Source: Methanobacterium alkalithermotolerans
GTDB lineage: Archaea; Methanobacteriota; Methanobacteria; Methanobacteriales; Methanobacteriaceae
Assembly (NCBI RefSeq): GCF_018141185.1
Contig: NZ_CP058560.1
Location: 1,744,001 to 1,808,000, forward strand
DNA length: 64,000 nt
Direction of reading: 5' to 3'
The notes beneath the pieces were generated by a model. It made no database searches and was not told the DNA's origin. It worked only from the letters and a program-made list of their open reading frames with translations. Shown here piece after piece: positions 9,192 through 18,417 of this stretch (the stretch's first letter is position 1; each line of letters opens with the position of its first letter). The translations under genes and the position numbers were made by a program.

Positions 9192-9956
9192 TTATATTTT
9201 ATATTTTTTTAGAAAATCATCTAAATCTTCTACCTGGATATACTGGAGATCATCTGGCAGGGTTTTCTGCATTTTATTGATTTTTTCCAGATCTTGATCA
9301 TTTAAAATCTTTTTTTCAGTTAATATTTCAATAAGGGCAGCTATACTTCCTTGATTGAAAGATGCCACTTTTTTCAGATTTTCTATTTCTACTTTGGATC
9401 CTAGCATCTGCCGATAATGGTTAACCTTATCCTCAACCAGGGATAAAGCACATTTAATCTCATTATTACTTTTTTGAGACCATATTAACCTATTAAATAT
9501 CATTTTTTTAGGTTTAAGAGAAATTCCTTCTCTTTTAATGGTGACTGGTCCTTTTTTATATAAATCACTCAGATATTCCCATTGCTGGTTATCTAAAATC
9601 AATCCGGCTTTAATAAGTAATATGTCTGCGGACTCATCAATTTCTTCTTGATAATAATCTGGTTTAATCTGGAGTTCACCAAGGTGTAGAACACGGATAT
9701 TCAATTCTTCTATTTCCTCAATTTCAAAAATATATCGAACCACCGGATTACCTTCAGTATAATAACGATAGGAATCAATGACATTCCATTTTTTTTTATC
9801 ATCGATGGAAGTGACCGTTTTTGGTATTTTAAGAGGATTATAGACCTGGAAGTGAATTTTAAATTTTTTAAGTTTCCTTTCGGAGTGTTTTGATAGAAAA
9901 ACTTTCTTTTTCTCTACTTCAACTTTAACTTCGTGTCCTGATACATTGAAAAACAT
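9192..9956 (-). CDS. hypothetical protein, 254 aa
   Basis: Family not recognised. Soluble protein with a basic, strand-rich N-terminal half (residues 1-120, containing FKIHFQVYNPL and VRYIFEIEEIEELNIRVLHLG) and a helical, charged C-terminal half (residues 125-254) that ends in acidic and basic helices. There are no cysteine clusters, nucleotide-binding loops or membrane segments. An AAGGGG ribosome binding site precedes the ATG. It may share a transcript with the glycerophosphodiesterase and ferritin-like genes downstream on the same strand. Confidence 0.7.
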   Translation of the reverse strand: MFFNVSGHEVKVEVEKKKVFLSKHSERKLKKFKIHFQVYNPLKIPKTVTSIDDKKKWNVIDSYRYYTEGNPVVRYIFEIEEIEELNIRVLHLGELQIKPDYYQEEIDESADILLIKAGLILDNQQWEYLSDLYKKGPVTIKREGISLKPKKMIFNRLIWSQKSNNEIKCALSLVEDKVNHYRQMLGSKVEIENLKKVASFNQGSIAALIEILTEKKILNDQDLEKINKMQKTLPDDLQYIQVEDLDDFLKKYKI

Positions 9957-10095
9957 TAAATAACCCCTTTTTCATAATTAAGTTTATAGGATATTATTTT
10001 ATTTTTGATACAAATAAACTTATTTATTAATCTATTTGATTTAAAGATAGTAATACGCAATAGATGAACCAGAAAACCCTGATTTATTGATTTAA

Positions 10096-10653
10096 ATGAA
10101 AAACAAAGTAGAAATTGCAGATATTGAGGTTGATTACCAGGTAGTTTATCGTAAGATTAAATACCCTCGTCTGGAAATAAAAACAGGAAATTTGATTCTA
10201 ATTTTGCCCCATGGTTATAATAATCACCAGGAATTAATTGAAAAGCACCAAAAATGGATTTATAATAAAATATCCATTATTAACTCTTCCCATACTAAAA
10301 AACTTCATGATCGGACAGAAGAAGAACTTAAAATTTTAGTTGAATCTGAGATAAGTGCTATAGCTTATCAAATGGGTGTGATCCCTGGAAAAATAGGCTT
10401 TAGAAAAATGAAAGTTCGCTGGGGAAGCTGTGATAGGGATGGAAATCTAAAATTCAATAAGATGATGAAATATTTGCCTGAAAATCTTATAAAATACATA
10501 ATATATCATGAAATGGCACATTTACTTGAATTTGGACATAATACGATTTTCTGGAATATAATAAAAAGTAAATATCCTCACTATTCCCACCTGGAGGATG
10601 AACTTTCCAGATACTACTTTGCCATAGAAAATTACCATAAAGCCTATCCCTAA
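10096..10653 (+). CDS. YgjP-like (DUF45, M48-related) metallopeptidase domain protein
   Basis: A 185-residue zinc-metalloprotease-like protein of the YgjP/DUF45 family (WLM/SprT-related). The zinc motif H138-E-M-A-H142 is followed by H148 in LLEFGH, and the family hallmark WGSCD lies at residues 109-113. The N-terminal half (RLEIKTGNLILILP...) matches the family beta domain. Members have been proposed as proteases or UTP pyrophosphatases; the function is unsettled. No ribosome binding site is apparent, so translation may be leaderless. Monocistronic. Confidence 0.87.
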   Translation: MKNKVEIADIEVDYQVVYRKIKYPRLEIKTGNLILILPHGYNNHQELIEKHQKWIYNKISIINSSHTKKLHDRTEEELKILVESEISAIAYQMGVIPGKIGFRKMKVRWGSCDRDGNLKFNKMMKYLPENLIKYIIYHEMAHLLEFGHNTIFWNIIKSKYPHYSHLEDELSRYYFAIENYHKAYP

Positions 10654-10733
10654 CAATTTTTTTAATAATAAATACATAAGAATCTACAAAGTAGTCATCT
10701 TAAATACTAATAAGGGGTGCAGGGGGTATATTT

Positions 10734-11864
10734 ATGGAAAAAGTTTATTTTGCTGATTTTAGATCAGGCAGCATTGAGGATAATAAGGGCCATAAAATAA
10801 TAAATTTATTTAAAAAAGCAGGCTTTAAATCAATATTTGAAAAGGATGAACTGGTATCTGTTAAACTTCACTTTGGTGAGCGGGGTAATGATGCCTACAT
10901 AAATCCCGTTTTTATACGATATATTGTGGACATGATTAAAGAAAATGGTTCAAAACCATTTTTAACAGATACTAATACTTTATATTATGGGAATAGGCAT
11001 AATTCCTGTGATCATATTGAAAATGCCGTCTTAAATGGTTTTGATTATGCAGTAGCCGGTGCACCGCTTATAATTGCAGACGGACTTACCAGTAAAAATG
11101 AAAGAATGGTTGAAATTAATCAGAAACATTTCAAGAAAGTTAGAATTGCAGGAGATATTTTTGATGCAGATGCCATGATGGTTGTTTCTCATTTCAAGGG
11201 CCATGATCTTTGTGGTTTTGGAGGAGCCCTAAAAAATCTGGCCATGGGCTGTGCTACCATTGAAGGTAAAAAAGAACAGCATAAAATGACCCGACCTATT
11301 ATAGGGGATGAATGTGTGGCCTGCGGTGATTGTACGGAGGCATGTCCTGAAAATTGTATTCAGATTATTAATAATAGCAAAAAAAATTCAACATCAAATT
11401 CCAGGGCATTTATTGATTATCCCTCCTGTATTTATTGTTTAAATTGTTTGGGATCCTGCCAATATGGAGCTATAGATCTGGACTGGGAAAATAAGGTTCC
11501 TTTATTCATGGAAAAAATGGTGGAATATGCCCTAGGCGCCCTTCAAAATAAAAATGGAAAAACAGTATATTTCAATTTTCTTCTTAATATAACGCCTCAC
11601 TGTGATTGTGTGCCCTGGAGTGACGCATATCTTGTTCCCGATATTGGAATTTTAGCTTCTAAAGACCCGGTGGCCATCGATTCTGCTTCTTATGATCTGG
11701 TGAACCAGGAGATTGGTATTAAAAATTCTCTTCTAAAAAAGAACTTTCTAGAAGGTGAAGATAAATTTAAAGGTACCTGGGATAAAGTGGATGGGAAAAT
11801 ACAGCTGGAATATGCTGAAAAAATTGGCATGGGAACCAAAAAATATGAATTAATAAAATTATAG
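10734..11864 (+). CDS. DUF362 domain protein with two [4Fe-4S] motifs
   Basis: A 376-residue iron-sulfur protein. The N-terminal ~185 residues form the DUF362 domain (VKLHFGERG; GFGGALKNLAMGCA). They are followed by a ferredoxin-type pair, CVACGDCTEACPENC and CIYCLNCLGSC, and a further DUF362 segment that includes DPVAIDSASYDL. DUF362 proteins are widespread in anaerobes, but their reaction is unproven; a redox role is inferred from the clusters. The ribosome binding site is GGGGG. The gene is convergent with nadA. Confidence 0.87.
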   Translation: MEKVYFADFRSGSIEDNKGHKIINLFKKAGFKSIFEKDELVSVKLHFGERGNDAYINPVFIRYIVDMIKENGSKPFLTDTNTLYYGNRHNSCDHIENAVLNGFDYAVAGAPLIIADGLTSKNERMVEINQKHFKKVRIAGDIFDADAMMVVSHFKGHDLCGFGGALKNLAMGCATIEGKKEQHKMTRPIIGDECVACGDCTEACPENCIQIINNSKKNSTSNSRAFIDYPSCIYCLNCLGSCQYGAIDLDWENKVPLFMEKMVEYALGALQNKNGKTVYFNFLLNITPHCDCVPWSDAYLVPDIGILASKDPVAIDSASYDLVNQEIGIKNSLLKKNFLEGEDKFKGTWDKVDGKIQLEYAEKIGMGTKKYELIKL

Positions 11865-11947
11865 GACTGACTTCTTAAAAAAATTAGATTCAGGGGATTT
11901 TTAGAATAATTGAATCAATTTAACCCCTATTATTCTCCTATACAATT

Positions 11948-12868
11948 TCAACGCAGGGATATATCCAGCATCCTTTGCACGGCTTTTAATGCTTTTTGTG
12001 CAATTTCTTCAGGAACAGTCACCACAAATTCTTCATTGATAAGTGAATTTTTAACTTTTTCCAGGGTGTGTAGTTTCATATTCTCACATATGGCTTCCTC
12101 AAAGGCAGGCATGGGATTTTTCTCAGGATGTTCTCTTTTTATGCGGGTTACCATATCCACTTCGGTGCCAATAATGAAATCCTTTTTAGAGGATTTTTTC
12201 ACGTGTTTTAACATTCCCCCGGTACTTAGAACATTCTCTGTTAATTCTTGAACCTCTTTATTACATTCAGGGTGCACTAAAACATCGGCTTCAGGATACT
12301 TTTCTTTCTGGAATAATATATCTGCCGGGGTGAACATTTTATGAACATAACAGTGGCCCTCTTCCGGAATGGGAATTATTTCTTTATCTGTTTGCTGGGC
12401 CACATACCAGGCCAGGTTCTGGTCTGGTCCAAATAAAATGGTATCTTCTTCCAGGCTTTCCACCACTTTAAGTGCATTAGCAGAAGTACAAAGGACATCT
12501 GCTTCTGCCTTGGCTTCTGCCAGGGTATTAACATACAAAACTACTGCTGCAGAGGGATATCTTTTTTTGTATTTGCGAACTTCTGCTGCCGGAAGCATAT
12601 GGGCCATGGGACACTCTGCATTTTTATCAGGAATCACTATTTTTTTTAATGGATTTAAAATGGCCGCTGTTTCTGCCATAAAATCCACGCCACAGAAAAC
12701 CACCAGGTCTTTGTCTTTAATTTCTGAAGCTTTAATACATAATTCCAGTGAATCACCTATAAAATCAGCAATTTCCTGTATTTCCTGTGGTTGATAGTTG
12801 TGAGCAAGTATTATGCCATTTTTTTCTTCTTTAAGATAACGTATTTCTTTTTGTAAATCAGTCAGCAT
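11948..12868 (-). CDS. nadA: quinolinate synthase
   Basis: Quinolinate synthase A condenses iminoaspartate with dihydroxyacetone phosphate to quinolinate in NAD synthesis. The three cluster cysteines lie in FCGVDFMAET, VLCTSANALK and HPECNKEV, and AHNYQPQEIQ is the typical N-terminal motif. The frame is open to an upstream ATG at 12919. I choose the ATG at 12868, because AGGTAGGG lies just upstream and the resulting 306 residues match the usual archaeal length. nadC lies about 4 kb away on the other strand. No aspartate dehydrogenase or oxidase gene is seen in the window. Confidence 0.95.
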   Translation of the reverse strand: MLTDLQKEIRYLKEEKNGIILAHNYQPQEIQEIADFIGDSLELCIKASEIKDKDLVVFCGVDFMAETAAILNPLKKIVIPDKNAECPMAHMLPAAEVRKYKKRYPSAAVVLYVNTLAEAKAEADVLCTSANALKVVESLEEDTILFGPDQNLAWYVAQQTDKEIIPIPEEGHCYVHKMFTPADILFQKEKYPEADVLVHPECNKEVQELTENVLSTGGMLKHVKKSSKKDFIIGTEVDMVTRIKREHPEKNPMPAFEEAICENMKLHTLEKVKNSLINEEFVVTVPEEIAQKALKAVQRMLDISLR

Positions 12869-13050
12869 TTTATCCCTACCTAAAATATTCCGACAAAAAA
12901 GATCGAATATGGGAAACAATATCCAAGAATGTATGATTGATAATTATTAAAAAATATTTAATTAATATTTGAGGGGAATACTATAAAAATATTTCAATAA
13001 AAATAGTACTCTGAAGAATTATTTGTTCTTAATTGATATCAAAATAACTC

Positions 13051-14352
13051 TTATTTAATTAGCAGTTCTTTTAATTCTGGATGGATTTTAGATTTTATAT
13101 CCAATTCTTCCATAGCCACTCCATAGGATTCATAAATTCTTTTAAATTCCACCCGTATCATACCCCGGAATGCATCATATCCCATTACCCGGCCATAGTT
13201 ATCGGTAATGGCAGAAATCAAGATGGATAAATCATTGATCGAGTTTTCCACCCGGTTTTCAAGAGGATATTTTTCTAAATTTTTTCTTATTTTATCAAAT
13301 TCTAAAACAGAATTACTTTTAACATCCACATCCTCAAGAAGTTCAGGACATTGATCCAGAGGTAATGATTTTTTTAACATCCCCCGGGCAGGGGAAACTC
13401 CCATAATTTTACTAGCACCAATGGACATGGCCAGCAAAATTGATTCATATATATCTATAATTAACTCTGATTTTTCTTCCAAATCTAAAGGTATTACTAC
13501 CTCATCAGGCATTTCTGGAAATGATATCGGTGGTTTTATTACCGGTATATCCATAACTACTTCTTTTTCTTCAATTTCAATCGAGGCATCTTCTGTAATT
13601 TCTGGTTCTTTAAACTTAGATTCGGCCTCTATAGTTTTATCTTCTGTAGTTTGGATAGGTGTATCAGTTATACTTGTTTTTTCAACAGGCACCTTATGTG
13701 AAGTTTCTACAAGGTTGGAATATTCCTCAATAGATTTATCTTCTACCATTTCCTTTTCCATTAATTCTTCATCAGAAACAGGGGATTCTATTTTAGATTG
13801 AGAAGCAGTAAAATCATCTCCCCCGGGAACTGCTGTTTTTTCTTTAATATCGGACTCTTTAACACTAACCGGCGGCGAAGAAATTAATTCTTTTTCATCC
13901 ACAGAAGAAATCGCATCTTCAGATTTTACCGGAGCTGTGCTGATTTCTTCAACTTTAGGGGTGGTTGTTAATTTCAATGATTTAATCTCAGGCATTTCCT
14001 GTATTTTCAAGGCCAATTTTTTGGAAGTTAACATCACCCTTCCTATACTGGCCTTTTTATTGGTTAAAATTAGTAAATGTGCTTTTTTTAAACTCAAAAA
14101 AAGTGCTTTTCCCTGGGAGGATTCTACCAGTATTCTCTCCCCAGTACCCTGCCGGGTGTATTGAAGTAATTTAAGAGAGGAATTACTTATAATATTAGCC
14201 ATTGATCCAAAAAGGGAATCATCCTGGGCATGCAGGTCACTGTATAATGTATCTCCCTGATTATCCACAACTAAAGTACCTTCCACACCCTCAATTTTTT
14301 TAAGAACACTCAATTTTTTTTCTAATTTATTTTTAAGAGCGGAGTAATCCAT
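13051..14352 (-). CDS. roadblock/LC7 domain protein with long acidic linker and helical C-terminal domain
   Basis: A 433-residue three-part protein. Residues 1-120 are a roadblock/LC7 domain (VEGTLVVDNQGDTLYSD...), a fold that typically regulates small GTPases or forms scaffolds. Residues about 130-290 are a low-complexity linker rich in Glu, Ser, Thr, Pro and Val, probably disordered. Residues about 295-433 form a helical domain (IIDIYESILLAMSIGASKIMGVSPARGM ... YGRVMGYDAFRGMIRVEFKR) that I cannot name. No GTPase partner is adjacent, but a second roadblock protein lies at 20152. The ribosome binding site GGCAGGT is present. Monocistronic. Confidence 0.75.
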   Translation of the reverse strand: MDYSALKNKLEKKLSVLKKIEGVEGTLVVDNQGDTLYSDLHAQDDSLFGSMANIISNSSLKLLQYTRQGTGERILVESSQGKALFLSLKKAHLLILTNKKASIGRVMLTSKKLALKIQEMPEIKSLKLTTTPKVEEISTAPVKSEDAISSVDEKELISSPPVSVKESDIKEKTAVPGGDDFTASQSKIESPVSDEELMEKEMVEDKSIEEYSNLVETSHKVPVEKTSITDTPIQTTEDKTIEAESKFKEPEITEDASIEIEEKEVVMDIPVIKPPISFPEMPDEVVIPLDLEEKSELIIDIYESILLAMSIGASKIMGVSPARGMLKKSLPLDQCPELLEDVDVKSNSVLEFDKIRKNLEKYPLENRVENSINDLSILISAITDNYGRVMGYDAFRGMIRVEFKRIYESYGVAMEELDIKSKIHPELKELLIK

Positions 14353-14490
14353 TTCAATACCTGCCGGGCATTATAATATTCCGTGATAAATAGGCCATAA
14401 TTATCATATGATATATTATTTTTATTTACAGTATATGGAGTGGACTACTTATAAATATAATATAGTGGAGTTGATGGCCCCCTATTTTTT

Positions 14491-15099
14491 TTAGAGCTCT
14501 GAAGTAGATACTAATTTACAGTGAGTTATCCATGCCGCGTTACTGGTTCCTGCCGGGTGGCAGGTTATTAACATTAAACGGGGTTCTCCGTCTTGGGAAA
14601 ACTTAACAGGATTGGTGCGGTAATCCCAGCGTATATCATCACCGGTGGATACCACCTGGTAAACATATTTTTTGGAGAGAATTTCATCCTGTATAATAAC
14701 CGTATCTCCCACTTTCAAACTTGTTATATGTCTGAAAGGGCCAGAATAAGTAGTTCTATGTCCTAAAAGCCCACAATCTCCATTACTTCCAGGCATAACA
14801 CTTTCGGTGTAGTGGTAAACAGAGTTATAAGCATTCACGGTATCGGTTCGGATCATGACATTCAAATCTAAGCGGGGTATAATGAGCCTGCCCAGGATGG
14901 TGGAACCCCCTGCTCGAGATTCTGCCTGGGGACTAATATCTGGATCTAAAAGATCCCGCGGTGCATTTTTATAATGTTCCAGGCGGGCCTGTGAACTTTT
15001 TAATTTATTAAAATCACTATAGGCAACCATAATGATACTGCAGCATACTAACAGACATATCAGGATTATGACTACAGAAATCAAGCGGGAGTTACGCAT
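14491..15099 (-). CDS. sortase (class D/E-like)
   Basis: A 202-residue membrane-anchored transpeptidase-like protein. Residues 8-27 are an N-terminal transmembrane segment; the rest would face outside. Catalytic H114 lies in GLLGHRTTYSGPF and C180 in LMLITCHP, both in the expected positions. The arginine that normally follows about nine residues after the cysteine is not visible: the region reads AGTSNAAWITHCKL. Archaeal sortases presumably attach surface proteins to a pseudomurein or S-layer component. Its start overlaps the mscS-like 3' end by eight bases, so the two are translationally coupled, downstream of rnz. Confidence 0.82.
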   Translation of the reverse strand: MRNSRLISVVIILICLLVCCSIIMVAYSDFNKLKSSQARLEHYKNAPRDLLDPDISPQAESRAGGSTILGRLIIPRLDLNVMIRTDTVNAYNSVYHYTESVMPGSNGDCGLLGHRTTYSGPFRHITSLKVGDTVIIQDEILSKKYVYQVVSTGDDIRWDYRTNPVKFSQDGEPRLMLITCHPAGTSNAAWITHCKLVSTSEL

Positions 15100-15832
15100 T
15101 TTCTTCTCCTAAAATTTTCTTTATCTCTTCAGCCATTAAAGAACGATATTTAGATGTTTTCCATGGATCATTAGTCCAGGCAGTGATTAATATTTTTACA
15201 CCTACATCTGAAAGTTCTTTTATCATCATCTGTGGTTTTTCTTCAGTTAAAACCCAGGGAAAGGCAGATATTCTCTTTTCAATGGCACTGGCCAATTTTT
15301 CCAGATTAGTATTATAGGAAACTGTTACATTCAAATCCACTCTTCGGCGATCCATTGAAGTGTAGTTAGAGTAGGGATTTTTGGAAAAAGAGGAGTTAGG
15401 TATGGTTATAACGCTGTTATTGGGATTAGTTATGGTGGTGGTTCTAAATCCTACTTTTGTTACTTTACCCTTTTGATTTGATATTTCAATGGTATCCCCT
15501 ACTTTAAAACTTTTATCCATCAGGATTAAAACCCCGGATATAAAGTTAGATATAATATCCCGTGATGCAAAACCTACTGCCACACCAACTATTCCTAAAC
15601 TTACTGCAATGGCAGTAATATCAATTCCTATCTCTTTTAAAATAACACTTAAAGCCAGAATACCTATCCCATATTTTACGATATCCTGCAAGACCTGAAT
15701 AACCGTTAAATCCCATTCAAATTTCTTACCAAATCTCTTTATAAAAAAATAAAACCATCTGACTATTAGAATGGAAACTAAAACGATTATAACAATAACA
15801 GCAATGTCTCGAATAAGGCCATTTACCTCCAT
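15092..15832 (-). CDS. MscS-family mechanosensitive ion channel
   Basis: A 246-residue small-conductance mechanosensitive channel homologue. Three hydrophobic segments occupy roughly residues 8-30, 45-65 and 70-100. The glycine- and alanine-rich pore helix GIVGVAVGFASRDIISNFISG is clear, followed by the beta domain FKVGDTIEI...GKVTKVGFRTTTI and NSSFSKNPYSNYT. It releases solutes on membrane tension during hypo-osmotic shock. The start codon abuts the stop of rnz, and a GGTGA within the rnz 3' end acts as ribosome binding site. The sortase gene overlaps its 3' end. Confidence 0.9.
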   Translation of the reverse strand: MEVNGLIRDIAVIVIIVLVSILIVRWFYFFIKRFGKKFEWDLTVIQVLQDIVKYGIGILALSVILKEIGIDITAIAVSLGIVGVAVGFASRDIISNFISGVLILMDKSFKVGDTIEISNQKGKVTKVGFRTTTITNPNNSVITIPNSSFSKNPYSNYTSMDRRRVDLNVTVSYNTNLEKLASAIEKRISAFPWVLTEEKPQMMIKELSDVGVKILITAWTNDPWKTSKYRSLMAEEIKKILGEENA

Positions 15833-16729
15833 TTACTTCACCTTCACTACCATGAGATCCTCGGCCACCATAGAATTTTTAAAGATTTCTTTAGCAGACT
15901 TCTCCAGTATTTTAGATTTTTTATAACGGGTACTGATATGAGTCAGGATTAATTTCTTTGCCCTGGCCTGGAGGGCAACATTTGCAGCTTCCTGGGCAGT
16001 GGAATGGCAGGTCTCTTCTGCTTTATCCGGGCTATCTGCTTGAAAAGTTGATTCATGAATCAATATGTCCGCATCCATCGCTAAATCGATTAAAGCATCG
16101 CATGGTCTAGTATCTCCAGAATAAACGATTTTTATTCCCTTTCGGGGTTCTCCCAGGACATCTTCCGGTTTAATAATTTTACCATTAACCTCGACACTGG
16201 TGCCAGCATGCAATTTACCAAAGTCAGGCCCAGGTTCTATACCCAGCTCCAGAGCCTTTTTTCTCAAAAAGCGCGGCTTTTTCTTTTCAATAATTGAATA
16301 AGAAAAATTGGGAATACTGTGCTCTGTTTTAGCACACTCAATAGCGTATTCCTTTTCATCGATTAATATACCTCCATCAATTTCATGAACTTCAATATTA
16401 AAATTAAGGGTGAAATAACCCAGATTCATTATAGAATCAATAACCATTGCTATGCCCGGGGGACCATAAATATTAAGTTTCTCTTTTCTTCCTCTAAATC
16501 CCATAGACTGGATAATTCCAGGAATACCCAGGATGTGGTCTCCATGTAGATGGGTGATAAAGATGTTATTCACCTTCATGGGGCTGAGTTTTAGTTGAAC
16601 CATTTGTCGTTGGGTCCCTTCTCCACAGTCAAATAATATTATCTCCCCAAATGCCTTTAAAGCAATAGCTGAATGATTCCTATATTTAGAGGGAACTGCA
16701 GAGGATGTACCTAAAAATATTAATTCCAT
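15833..16729 (-). CDS. rnz: ribonuclease Z
   Basis: tRNase Z, a 298-residue metallo-beta-lactamase-fold endonuclease that trims tRNA 3' trailers. The zinc motif THLHGDHILGIPG is present, followed by H141-like TEHSIPNFSY, the YSGDTRPC aspartate motif and the final LTHIS histidine. The N-terminus MELIFLGTSSAVPS is typical of the short form. AGGT precedes the ATG. It is the first gene of an rnz-mscS-sortase unit with no gaps between genes. Confidence 0.94.
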   Translation of the reverse strand: MELIFLGTSSAVPSKYRNHSAIALKAFGEIILFDCGEGTQRQMVQLKLSPMKVNNIFITHLHGDHILGIPGIIQSMGFRGRKEKLNIYGPPGIAMVIDSIMNLGYFTLNFNIEVHEIDGGILIDEKEYAIECAKTEHSIPNFSYSIIEKKKPRFLRKKALELGIEPGPDFGKLHAGTSVEVNGKIIKPEDVLGEPRKGIKIVYSGDTRPCDALIDLAMDADILIHESTFQADSPDKAEETCHSTAQEAANVALQARAKKLILTHISTRYKKSKILEKSAKEIFKNSMVAEDLMVVKVK

Positions 16730-16848
16730 AATCTTGACCTGTATTTAATTATTTTAAATTTGCTTTTTATTATAATTCCGTTTAAGAGATTTAATAAACT
16801 TCTTACTCTAATTTAGATAAGTTCTATAAATTCTTTTTACCATAAAAG

Positions 16849-16855
16849 TTTATAT
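16849..16855 (+). promoter_or_regulatory. TATA box of nadC
   Basis: TTTATAT lies about 28-34 bases before the nadC start codon, with an A-rich BRE-like stretch (CATAAAAG) just upstream. This spacing predicts a very short or no leader. Confidence 0.45.
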
Positions 16856-16882
16856 CTTCTGCATAATATAATCTTTAAGGCG

Positions 16883-17722
16883 ATGGTTATGAAAAATACG
16901 CTAAGACAGATGATTAATGATGATATTGGCTTCGAAGATTTAACTACTAATGCACTTATATCTCCAGGAATTAAGGCCAGAAGTGAAATAATATCTCGCC
17001 AAAGTGGAATTATTGCTGGTGTTGATGTTGCAAAAGTAATTTTCAAGGATTTTAATTTAAAATGTTCCTCTAATAAAGAGGATGGGGATATAATATCTAA
17101 AGGAGAATCAATATTAAATATAAGTGGTAGTGCACGCTCTATTCTAACATTAGAACGCACTGTACTGAATCTAATGATGAAAATGAGTGGAATTGCTACA
17201 CTAACCTCTAAAATGGTTGAAAAAGCAAGATCAGTTAATGAAAATGTAAAAATTGCAGGTACTCGAAAAACAACTCCCGGACTTCAATTTTTTGAAAAAT
17301 CAGCCATAAAATTCGGTGGGGGAGATACCCATAGATTCAGATTGGATGATTGTATTTTGATTAAAGATAATCACATTGCACTTTTAGGAGATTTGTCCCT
17401 GGCCATAAAAAAGGCCCGAAAAAATGTGAGCTTTACTAAAAAAATTGAAGTGGAGGTTGAAAATTTAGAAGATGCATTATTAGCAGCTAATATGGGAGTA
17501 GATATTGTAATGTTAGATAACATGCCTCCTAATAAAGTAAAATTAGTTATAACTGCATTAAAGGAAAATAATTTAAGAGATAAAATTATTATTGAAGTTT
17601 CAGGAGGTATAACTCCCGATAACCTGTTGGATTATGCAGCCACCGGTGTTGATGTTATCTCCATGGGATTTATTACCCACTCGGCCCCCAGTATGGATTT
17701 AAGTTTGGAAATTCTGCATTGA
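16883..17722 (+). CDS. nadC: nicotinate-nucleotide pyrophosphorylase (carboxylating)
   Basis: NadC converts quinolinate and PRPP to nicotinate mononucleotide, CO2 and PPi, the step after NadA. The 279-residue length fits. Active-site motifs are visible: ERTVLNLMMKMSGIAT, AGTRKTTPGLQFFEK (quinolinate-binding Arg/Lys region), HRFRLDDCILIKDNH and the C-terminal EVSGGITPDNL ... GVDVISMG. A second ATG six bases downstream (MKNTL) could also be the start; AAGG lies upstream of both. Its own TATA box precedes it. It is divergent from rnz. Confidence 0.95.
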   Translation: MVMKNTLRQMINDDIGFEDLTTNALISPGIKARSEIISRQSGIIAGVDVAKVIFKDFNLKCSSNKEDGDIISKGESILNISGSARSILTLERTVLNLMMKMSGIATLTSKMVEKARSVNENVKIAGTRKTTPGLQFFEKSAIKFGGGDTHRFRLDDCILIKDNHIALLGDLSLAIKKARKNVSFTKKIEVEVENLEDALLAANMGVDIVMLDNMPPNKVKLVITALKENNLRDKIIIEVSGGITPDNLLDYAATGVDVISMGFITHSAPSMDLSLEILH

Positions 17723-17808
17723 TTTTAATGCATGTTCCACCTTTTTTACTAATACTTCTCTCCATTACCTGCAAAAAGATTTATAGTTATTTACTTAATT
17801 TAGAATAT

Positions 17809-17817
17809 ATTTATATA
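17809..17817 (+). promoter_or_regulatory. TATA box of the acidic histone-fold-like gene
   Basis: ATTTATATA at 17809-17817 is a strong archaeal TATA sequence. It predicts a start near 17840-17845 and a leader of about 30 bases that contains the GGAGGA ribosome binding site at the next gene. Confidence 0.45.
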
Positions 17818-17872
17818 GATTCGTATTCATAACCTATATAATCACCAGAAAAATCTAATTTGGAGGAATACT

Positions 17873-18376
17873 ATGATGGAAATTAATGATGAAAGGCAGG
17901 ATCAAGAATTTAATAATGAAGAAATAGAAGATAGGGAACAATCTTCTGAAGAGTTAAATGAAGACAAAATAGATGATTCTGAAGAAGAGATTGAAATTGT
18001 AGAAGAAGTAGAAGATTTGCCTTTTGCTAAAGCAGAAGTAGTAAGACTCATGAAACAACACTTAGACCGGGATAAAATGATCCGGGAACGGGTTAAAGTG
18101 GAAATGAACAAATTCCTGGGTGAAGTTCTGGAAAATGTTTGTGCACAGTTAAATGAGTATCCCTATACCACAGTGGAATATGAAATGCTCAAAGAATCCA
18201 TATATCCTTATAAAAATATAAAAAGAATCAATCAGGAAAAAGAAAGGATTTTAATGCACTTAGAAGCTATTAAAGCAGATTGCAATGCCTTGAGTATGGA
18301 TGTAAAACGGACTTTAAAATTAAAAGAAGTTGATGACGAAGGTGAAGACGACGACTTTTATGAGATTCCAGAATAA
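17873..18376 (+). CDS. acidic protein with possible histone-fold domain and C-terminal coiled coil
   Basis: A 167-residue protein with no assigned family. Residues 1-48 are a Glu/Asp/Ser-rich tail, probably disordered. Residues about 49-113 start LPFAKAEVVRLMK, continue with a long helix (about 69-96) and a loop TTVEYEMLKESIYPY. By eye this follows the helix-loop-long helix-loop-helix order of archaeal histones (HMfB: LPIAPIGRIIK ... KTIKAEDIELAVRRF). Residues about 113-150 look like a coiled coil, and the end is acidic again. The histone assignment is inference from pattern. GGAGGA precedes two consecutive ATG codons. Strong TATA box upstream; monocistronic. Confidence 0.6.
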   Translation: MMEINDERQDQEFNNEEIEDREQSSEELNEDKIDDSEEEIEIVEEVEDLPFAKAEVVRLMKQHLDRDKMIRERVKVEMNKFLGEVLENVCAQLNEYPYTTVEYEMLKESIYPYKNIKRINQEKERILMHLEAIKADCNALSMDVKRTLKLKEVDDEGEDDDFYEIPE

Positions 18377-18417
18377 AATCTCATATTTTTCTTTTTAAAA
18401 AATTATTTCACTTACCA

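Noticed and set aside
12369..12794. 141-residue open frame opposite nadA
   Set aside because: nadA is strongly supported by motifs on the other strand, and this frame shows no protein-like pattern.
12869..12919. 17-residue N-terminal extension of nadA
   Set aside because: AGGTAGGG precedes the internal ATG at 12868 and the shorter protein has the normal length.
13421..13801. Serine/isoleucine-rich open frame opposite the roadblock linker
   Set aside because: Low-complexity antisense shadow of the Glu-rich linker in the 433-residue protein.
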